A DNA stretch of 64,000 nt, from the NCBI GenBank assembly GCA_949357655.1, contig CASHTG010000012.1:4278001-4342000 (forward strand), read 5' to 3'. Positions 56,947 to 64,000 of this stretch are shown here, in pieces. The notes beneath the pieces are model-generated. The model searched no databases. It was not told the DNA's origin and saw only the letters and a list, made by a program, of their open reading frames with translations. This DNA is from Parascedosporium putredinis (lineage: Eukaryota; Ascomycota; Sordariomycetes; Microascales; Microascaceae). The translations under genes were made by a program, and so were the position numbers. The stretch's first letter is position 1; every line of letters starts with the position of its first letter.

Positions 56947-59557
56947 TCAGCTCCCAGCATCGTCTCCCTGCCTCCCTTGAAGTTGGCGTAATCCAGCTTC
57001 ATTCAACGCTATATTTTCCTTGAGCTGGGCTGCCCGTGGATGAGAATCACCCAGCGCCTCCAACATACTCGAACGTAGCTTTCTCGCTTCTTCATGGTGC
57101 AAACACTGAGTAAGGGTCTCCGCTAGATCTTCCGTAACGTCCAAGGTCAGCTCGTGCGTGAAGCCTAGGACTTTACCCGCTTGTTTCGTGAAGTAACCCT
57201 GAATTTTAATGGCTTCCTCGTAAGCACGCTGCTCGCGATGTATCATGGCCAGGCTTCGCGCGGTACATATCGTGTCAGGATTAGCTCCACCGAGCGTCGA
57301 TATTTGCCCTTTCAAAACCGAGGTCATGAGGTCTATCGCCTCGCGGTACCGCCCTTGCAGATCGTAAGCTAGTGCAAGCGTGTATCTTGCTTTCAAGGTT
57401 AGAGGGTGGTCCTGGTGCCATATCCTCGTCGTAATGGCGCAGGTTCCTAGCAGCAAGTCTTCAGCTTCCTCGGTGCGCTCCAGATCGACGTATAGCGCAC
57501 CGAGGTTGATCATGCAAACCACGGCGTCTTGGTGCTCTTCGCCCAACGCAGTCTTTGTCAATTCAAGGACCTTGACTGAGAGTGCTTCTGCCTCTTCTAA
57601 GCGATTGTTTTCCGCATAGAGCGTTGCTAAATCCTGCAGAACAGTAAGATAATACTCATCATTCTCCCCATATGGCTCACATAGAGCCACAACCTCTTCC
57701 TGGATTTCCAAAGCTTCCTCGAGTTTGCCTAGATCAGATTTGATGTGAGACAGCGCCGCTTTCATGATTACCACGAGCAAATGGTCGGCCCCTATGAAGG
57801 GCGACACCCCTTCAATCTCCCCACTTATGATCGATTCTGCGGCGTCCAGGATGTCTAGATTCCGGTAGATTTCGGCGAATGAGACCTTGCGCTCATGTCC
57901 TCTACTTGCCAACGTCCTGTACAGGCGGCCTGCCTTCTTTCAAGAAGCAGTCCCTGGGAATCCATGCCTTGCTGAAACTCAGCCTTGATTCCCTCTAGAT
58001 CTTGATGCGAAAGGACCAGGTGGGCGCTTTGGGCCCGGGCTCTGCCAAACCCAAGTTCATGGCAGAGCGTGAGTTGGCCGGCAACTGGGTTTCCCGGATC
58101 TCGCTGAACGATCTTGACTAACTCTTGGACGATATAGTGTCGCACCCTAAAGTCAGAGGAGTACAAGGCGTTCATCAACGAGCCAAGCTGAGCCGATCAG
58201 TGGTTAGTGACGGAAGGTAAATAACTGGAGAGTTGGAGCAGATGGACAATTTACCTTGAAGTCGGCTTCTGTCGCTAGACACGTTTGATGACCTTTGATT
58301 TCAGCCTTTTGAAGGCTCGACGGAGGCCAGTGGTGGGGGTTAGCAAATGCCTCGACAATTGAGATGGAAAGGGGTGAGATGAGGTTCATACTGGACTGTA
58401 TTCAGGTCCGCCAGCGCACATCGCATGTCCGTATATCGAGACTGTGGGTTGAGGGCGAGGCACTGCCTCAAAAATTGCTGCAGAGTTCGTTTCGGCTCGC
58501 CATCGAGATTGATTCCCTCTCAACAAGCCTGACTGCGAATTCTGCGAGGGATCCGTTTTCCTTACCGCTCGTCATGGATGCAAGCAGCGCGTCGCCGCTC
58601 GTGGCAGTTCCTTCGATGTTCGAAGCTGTCGAGGCTCCCACTCGGCAATCCTCAAATAGAAACCATAAACAGAGCATTCCGAAGGAGAAGACCTCGGTCT
58701 TTAAGGCTTGCTGAACCTTCATTCTGCGGTATTCGTTGCACTCTGGCGCGTACCATGGATGGGATTGAGCAAGCTTGATTCCTTGGTCAGCATCGGAGAA
58801 GTAGACGGAATAGCCGAAATCTGCTACTTTGGCGGTGAATGAGCCATCGTCTTCTCTGAATACGATGACGTTCGTAGGTTTAATGTCCCCGTGTATGATG
58901 CCTACATGTAGTCGCCGTATTAGCTGAATGGCAAAGAATTCTAATTTCGGATGCACATGGTTAACTCACGATGGGAGTGCAATTGCCCGATTGCGTTTCC
59001 GATGTCTTGGCAGATTGTCAGGCGAGCCGAGGTGTCCAACTCTCGGCCGGTAGCAGACCGAGCAAACTGGCCAAGATCACCCAGCTCTGACTTCTCAAAC
59101 ACAAACGTCGGCCAAACCTTCCGCTCACTCGAGCCCTCAATCTCACCCTCAAGGTGGATATTCTCCCATTCCCCCGGATATCCCATGTCACCCCCTGCAG
59201 TTCAAGAATGTTATGGTGAGTTCGCACGGCAGGGTGCCAAAGGATTCCAAGTTCGTTGATGAGAGTCTTTAACGTGGCTTCATCGCTGAGCCCGGCTCGC
59301 TCAAGATCAGCGTTGTCTCTAACCCGTTTAAATGCGAAACTCGTCGTTGGATTCATAGTGGCCTGGTCTATTTGGCTCGTTCCTCCTGCGCCGAACCCGG
59401 CACTTTCCTGCCATATGGTAGGCAAGAATGGGACTCCAAGGGCCTGGGCCGTTGCAATAAACGTGACAAAGTTGCAAGGTATCACGACCGGCTCAGGACC
59501 CCTTGTGCTGGCAAAGGGATGTGGAACAGAAATGCTTATCACGCCGTTAAAGGACAT
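56947..59557 (-). CDS. Non-RD protein kinase fused to TPR repeats, three frameshifts
   Basis: Four exons: 59557-58970, 58901-58392, 58315-58255 and 58187-56947; about 800 residues. The N-terminal half is a kinase: Lys in FAFKRV, helix C Glu in INELGIL, catalytic loop IIHGDIKPTNVIV (Gly instead of Arg before the Asp, hence non-RD), VADFGYSVYF, and WYAPE. The C-terminal half holds tetratricopeptide repeats of the kinesin-light-chain/NB-TPR style with about 42-residue spacing (LATLYAENNRLEEAE, LGALYVDLERTEEAE, LALAYDLQGRYREAI, LAMIHREQRAYEEAI). It would couple phosphorylation to a protein-binding scaffold. One base is missing near 59176, 58486 and 57933; corrected length is 801 codons. Start ATG is 140 nt from a TATA box, and the longer upstream frame is rejected for that reason. 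Confidence 0.82.
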
Positions 59558-60641
59558 GGTATCTGCGTACAAGAGTCGAGGTATGGAAAGTGAGGGGTAC
59601 AAGCTGCTATGACTACATGTAGGAAAGGATACTGCGTGCGGCAAGTAACGGAGGAAGTTGAACGGTGCAGGAGAACTAAAAGTTTTCGGACGGGCCTTTA
59701 TATAACCAAACATTAGGAAGAAGATTATTCTCGACGGTACTGGCTCACAGGGTCCTTTAGGAATTACCTCTGGTGCCATTGGATGTATGATATTTGACCT
59801 CCGCATGACTTTCGTATAGTGTACTCATCCACCCCCTGCGCTGGCTTGACGGGCCACCTGAGTTAGACGACCTCTTCTTTGGGTAGCCAGAGCCTGTGAT
59901 GGCTTCCCAATAATGAGTGAGGGACGATAGAGCCACCGCGAGGGCAGGCTACGAGCGGGGTAGAGTGGCTTCGTCATCCTCGATGTAGTCTTTTCACGCC
60001 CTGCAAACTTGAAACGGAGGGTCGTGGTGTGTCTACCTCGAGGGTCGCCATAGGCCAGTCGTCTCTTTTGCGTGTTCGGGGCTCCTGCACAGGCGCCTTG
60101 CAGGTTTATAAGTGGATGGATGTATCCGTATCGATATCAGCCACCCTTCAAAGAGCTCGCCTCTGCTAGATTAGTACAAACATGGGCGGTTAATAGATTC
60201 ATTTCACGACGACGGGAGTAAAGGCAACACCGAATAACTTTTTTCCTAACACTGAATCCCTAACATTTTCAGTGTGGCAAGTAGTTAGTGAATCCTCAGG
60301 CCAGCTGGAGCGCAATTTGCACTGTCTCGGGATGACGCTGTGTAACAGGCTGATATGATCACTCTAATAGATGCATATCCACTATCTACAATTCACAACC
60401 AACAGCACGCACCTTCGCTCCACCCGCATGGCTGCCTGATGGTTCGCTGCGCCGACTGGGGCTGAATCCAACATTGCATCAATCCATCTAATGGATCTAT
60501 GGACCCTTCTTCCCAAAAGCGAAAGACTATGGTGCCTCCTTCACAAACTTGACCCCCAAGCGCGAAGAGGAATTTCACACGTCGCGCAAACAAGCCTGGT
60601 TCTAGAACTCCAGGGGTTTGAAGAAGAAACTAATTGTAACA
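59558..60641. other. Shared divergent promoter of kinase-TPR and NACHT-ankyrin genes
   Basis: 1.1 kb between divergent starts, with a TATA box for the minus-strand gene at 59697. No supported ORF. Confidence 0.5.
59697..59704 (-). promoter_or_regulatory. TATA box of kinase-TPR gene
   Basis: TATATAAA on the minus strand, 140 nt upstream of the ATG at 59557. Confidence 0.5.
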
Positions 60642-63600
60642 ATGGCGAGTGACCGATCCTCCGATTCGACGGGTATGACCGATAGCGGGGAGGAGCTTGA
60701 TGACGGCGTGGTCGTGGTCCACCCCGACGACGTGAGCAACTACAATCCCGAACAGATTCTGCCCCTACAGCCTGCCGTCGTGGAGAAGATCCGCGTCTGG
60801 CTCGGGCCGACAGACTACAACGTTGCCGGCGGCGAGTATCGCAGGCACCTCGCTTCTCACGTTGTAGGCACAGGCACATGGCTAACCGCCACCCCCACTT
60901 ATCAACAATGGTTACATAGCGCCGAGCATGGGCTACTCTGGATCAAGGGAATCCCGGGGTCCGGGAAATCCGTCATGGCCGCGACCCTGGCCGACGAGCT
61001 CGCCCGCGCGAACCCTGGATCCCCGTTCTCTACTTCTTCTTCCGGCAAATCATCGACGCTAATCACAGGCCGGAGGCTCTACTACGTGACTGGACGCACC
61101 AGCTGCTGCAATATAGCCCGCCTTTACAGAAGAAATTGGCAGCCCAGATGGAGATAGAAAGAAGCCGATCTATCGATAGCCTCTCTATAGATGACATGTG
61201 GAATGACCTGCGGATGGCCTTTGCTAATCTCCCAGGCAAAGTGTTTTGTATCGCCGATGCCCTCGATGAAATGGACAGTGGGCACGATACTTTTCTCCAG
61301 GCGCTTGGAGCGCTTGGCCAATGGCGCCCACAGACCGTCAAGGTTCTCATAACAAGCCGCCCGGTTCCCACTGTAGAGTTACCTCTACGAACGATTCCTT
61401 GCCTTCAGCTTCGTTTAGACGAGCAGCACGTGGACGCCGACATCGCTACATACGTAAACTTTACACTGGCCAAGTCCGAAATCCCCAAGGCACACTGGCC
61501 AATTATTCGAGACGCCGTGCCGGGCCGCGCCAACGGCCTCTTTCTCTACGCAAAGCTGGCCATGGATGCCTTTCTAGAACCTGGAGCCGACGTGGACGCC
61601 GTGTTATCCGCGCTCCCTCAAGACCTCAACGAGCTCTATACGGGGCTCTTGGAAGAACATGCTCGACGCTCAGCTGTACCCCCTGCCATCCAGCACCTCA
61701 TCTTGGAGTCCATTACCCACGCTATGCGTCCTCTCCGTCTCCTGGAACTAGCCGAGATGATTCGGGTTTGCGCGCCTGACCGAGTGCAGCGAGATATCAA
61801 GGCTACCAAGGATATAATACGGTCAGCATGCGGTCCGCTATTACAGATCTTGGTCGATGAAACGGTTTCCGTCGTGCACCACTCGTTTACCGAATATCTC
61901 AGGGGGTCCACGAGGCAGGCTGGCGATCCGGGGTATCCTATTCTCGACCAGGAGTCCACGCATGCTAATCTCGCCCTCGTTTGCCTCTCTTACCTAAAGT
62001 CTGGGTCTCTTCTCGATGGCATTGATGCAGATGGTAGTTGTGACTCTGGTGATGACGCCTCTGAGATTGGGGATTCTGGCGGCCATGAGCCCGGTCCTCC
62101 TTTGGAACATAGGTATGACCCTCGCTCCGTCGGCCTACCACCTCGTAACCTGAGATACAATAAGCGGATAGCGTGGCCCTTTTCAGTTACGCCGTGAGTG
62201 GCTGGTACCGCCATATCTTGAGCTCCGAGGCCGTAGGTTGGAAGCATAGAGATCAGCTCGATGCCGGGGTTGACAGCCTGCTCGGTAAGAGAAGGCTTTT
62301 GAAGCCTGGGTCTTACAGGAATGGCCGCTTACTATCAACGACGAGGAGATGTCCATACCGCACGCACTTCACGTTTCGGCATACCTAGGGCTCGGCTCCT
62401 ACACCGAGAAGCTGGCAAAAAAACGGACGTGGACTTGAGATATGAAAACGGGCCAACGCCAATGTAAGTGTGCTACTGATACCCAAGTCTCCAAAAGCTG
62501 AGCTGACCTTGGTATTCCCAACTTAGTTGGTGGGCGGCGCGTGATGGTAGCCTGAATTGCATTCGAGCACTTCTCTCCGCTGGCGCGAACCCCAACATAC
62601 GAATCAGCCACAATGGAGAGACGCCTTTGTTCGAAGCCACGATGAAAAGGCACCATGAAGCCATCTCGATCCTCCTCGAGGCTGGAGCCGACCCGCACGT
62701 GAGCCTTCACGGCGACAACGACCGGACCCCTCTCATATTCGCCTGCGAATGCGGCCACCTCGAGTCCGTCGAGGTCTTCCTGAAGTTCGTCGAGGACATC
62801 GACAAAATTCAGCGTGGTGTCATTGGCGCGGCCAGATGCGGTCGCGCTAACGTGGTACGGCGGCTCCTCGAGCACCCAGGCGTAGACGTGAATAAAAAGG
62901 CGGCCGGCGAGACGCCTCTTTTGCCGCCTGCAGAAGCCGACAGGCGGATACGGTGAAGGTGATCCTGCAGGCCGGGGCGGATGCCAAAGTGACCTGTGTG
63001 GGCGCTCACCGGTCTCTCGCTACCCAACTATTGCCGGCCAATCACCCGTATCAGATAAAGCAACCCGGGCACCACAGGATCGGGATGGAACTGACATGCT
63101 TGCACATTCTTTGCGCTGCTCATGCTTATGACGGCGGGGGTATCCCGGAATCCCTCGAAGAGGATGCTGCCAAAATCTTCCATCTTCTCGTCGAGGCCGG
63201 CGTGGATCCAAATCAGCCCACACTCCCTTCTAAAGCCACCGCTCTTCATGCTGCGGCCATACACTCCCCTTGCTAACCCGACTACTTCTCCTAGCCGGGG
63301 CCGACGCCAACGCCGTCGACTGCCGCCGCCTCACCCCGCTATGTCACACCCGGCGAATGGATTGCGTGGCGCTCCTCGTCGAGATCGGAGGAGCTGACGT
63401 AAACGCGAGGGACAACAAAGGCCGCACTCGCCTTTTCAGCGCCGTGAATTGGAACGATGAAGAGATGTTTTGCAAACTCCTCGGCTATGGTATATCCTGC
63501 AACGCGCAGGATACGAAGGGCAACACCGCTCTCCATCAACCATTGTCGCACATGTCCATGGCCGTCATCACACACCTTTTACAAGCAGGTGCCGACCCAA

Positions 63601-64000
63601 ACCTCCAGAACCACGTGGGGCTGACACCTCTAATGATCTCGGCACAAACCACTACTCATGTGGAGAGGCTCCTAGCTGCGGGTGCAGACATTGAGGCCGT
63701 GGACAAGTCGGGTGCGTCGGTCCTGTTTCGCTTGTTCCACGGCTACTTCGACAAAGATGCCAGTACGTTTAGCGAGATCCGACTCCTCCTTGACCGGGGC
63801 GCTTCGCCTACGAGGCGGGATTACAAGGGCCGCACAATTCTACACAACGCCGTCAAAGGCTACAAGCCGAGGATCCCCGTGCACACCGCCACCTGGCAGC
63901 CTTCCACCGATGGCGGCGTCACCAAAAGAAGGAGCCGCAAACCAGGTTTGACGTGGCCCTGTCGATAGGCCTAGACCCTTTTGCTGTAGACTACCACGGG
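60642..64000 (+). CDS. NACHT-ankyrin (NLR-like STAND) protein, 3' partial, about seven frameshifts
   Basis: Exon 1 is 60642-62463, then a 63-nt intron; exon 2 runs from 62527 past the window end. The N-terminus (LASHVVGTGTWL, YQQWLHS) is typical of fungal NACHT proteins. Walker A is GIPGSGKS at residues 103-110, Walker B CIADALDEMD, and the sensor-like strand VLITSRP. A helical STAND region follows (AVPGRANGLFLYAKLAMDAFL, VVHHSFTEYL), then ankyrin repeats (ETPLFEATMKRHHEAISILLEAGADP, RTPLIFACECGHLESVEVFL and others to 63850). Such proteins act as ligand-gated switches; fungal members include heterokaryon-incompatibility receptors. One base is missing near 61021-61024, 62165, 62297-62300, 62417-62423, 62919-62922, 63266-63269 and 63871. 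Exon 1 with four bases added keeps the splice phase. The C-terminus is not in the window. Confidence 0.85.

Noticed and set aside
59018..59806. Kinase-TPR start at an upstream ATG near 59806
   Set aside because: A TATA box at 59697-59704 lies between that ATG and the one at 59557, so translation most likely starts at 59557.
455..63875. Programmed ribosomal frameshifting or RNA insertion editing as a new system
   Set aside because: Dozens of unrelated sites in many genes, without a shared slippery heptamer or downstream structure, all in homopolymers. Nuclear fungal genes are not known to use either at this scale. Sequencing error is far simpler, though RNA data would settle it.
1..64000. Transposons, CRISPR arrays or RIP-mutated repeats
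   Set aside because: No transposase or reverse transcriptase motifs, terminal repeats, regular spacers or TpA-rich degraded repeats were seen.

Overview
This window reads as nuclear DNA of a filamentous ascomycete (Pezizomycotina, probably a Sordariomycete). The evidence is short GT-AG introns of about 55-240 nt with CTAAC/CTGAC-like branch sites, GC-rich third codon positions in the metabolic genes, an intron-containing tRNA-Thr, and typical fungal families: cutinase/CE5, xylose reductase, fungal-specific transcription factors and NACHT-ankyrin proteins. I support 21 protein-coding loci, one tRNA gene, several core promoter elements and a few simple repeats.

Layout. 0-12.5 kb: 3' end of a CE5 cutinase, tRNA-Thr(AGT), a large multi-pass membrane protein, a small secreted protein and an MDR oxidoreductase. 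14.7-31.4 kb: a membrane-anchored protein with two chitin-binding domains, a zinc alcohol dehydrogenase, a PHO89-type phosphate permease, a GH13 alpha-glucosidase and a metallophosphoesterase, separated by long gene-free stretches. 31.8-46.6 kb: a second CE5 esterase, then a sugar-catabolic block. This block holds D-xylose reductase divergent from a Zn2Cys6 regulator, a convergent regulator paralog that lacks the zinc cluster, a transketolase/dihydroxyacetone synthase, and a divergent L-arabinitol-type dehydrogenase. 47.5-64 kb: an accessory block of signalling and immunity-like architectures. It holds a 15-finger C2H2/PARP protein, a non-RD kinase with a second kinase-like tail, a small unknown protein, a CorA-like membrane protein, a non-RD kinase-TPR fusion, and a NACHT-ankyrin protein that runs off the right edge.

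How they may work together. The 33.7-46.6 kb block fits local control of pentose/polyol use: xylose or arabinose reduction, polyol oxidation and pentose-phosphate rearrangement. The CE5 esterases and alpha-glucosidase would act outside or upstream. The 47-64 kb block looks like a stress, self/non-self or allorecognition neighbourhood; that is inference from domains and clustering only.

A caveat dominates the window. Almost every multi-exon gene reads correctly only if one base is restored at about one to eight places, nearly always in a short homopolymer and always as a missing base. Alcohol dehydrogenase and xylose reductase are intact. With the inferred bases counted, total coding lengths become multiples of three in all genes where I could fix both ends. 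I read this as systematic homopolymer under-calling in the assembly, not as pseudogenes. Coordinates below are those of the sequence as given.
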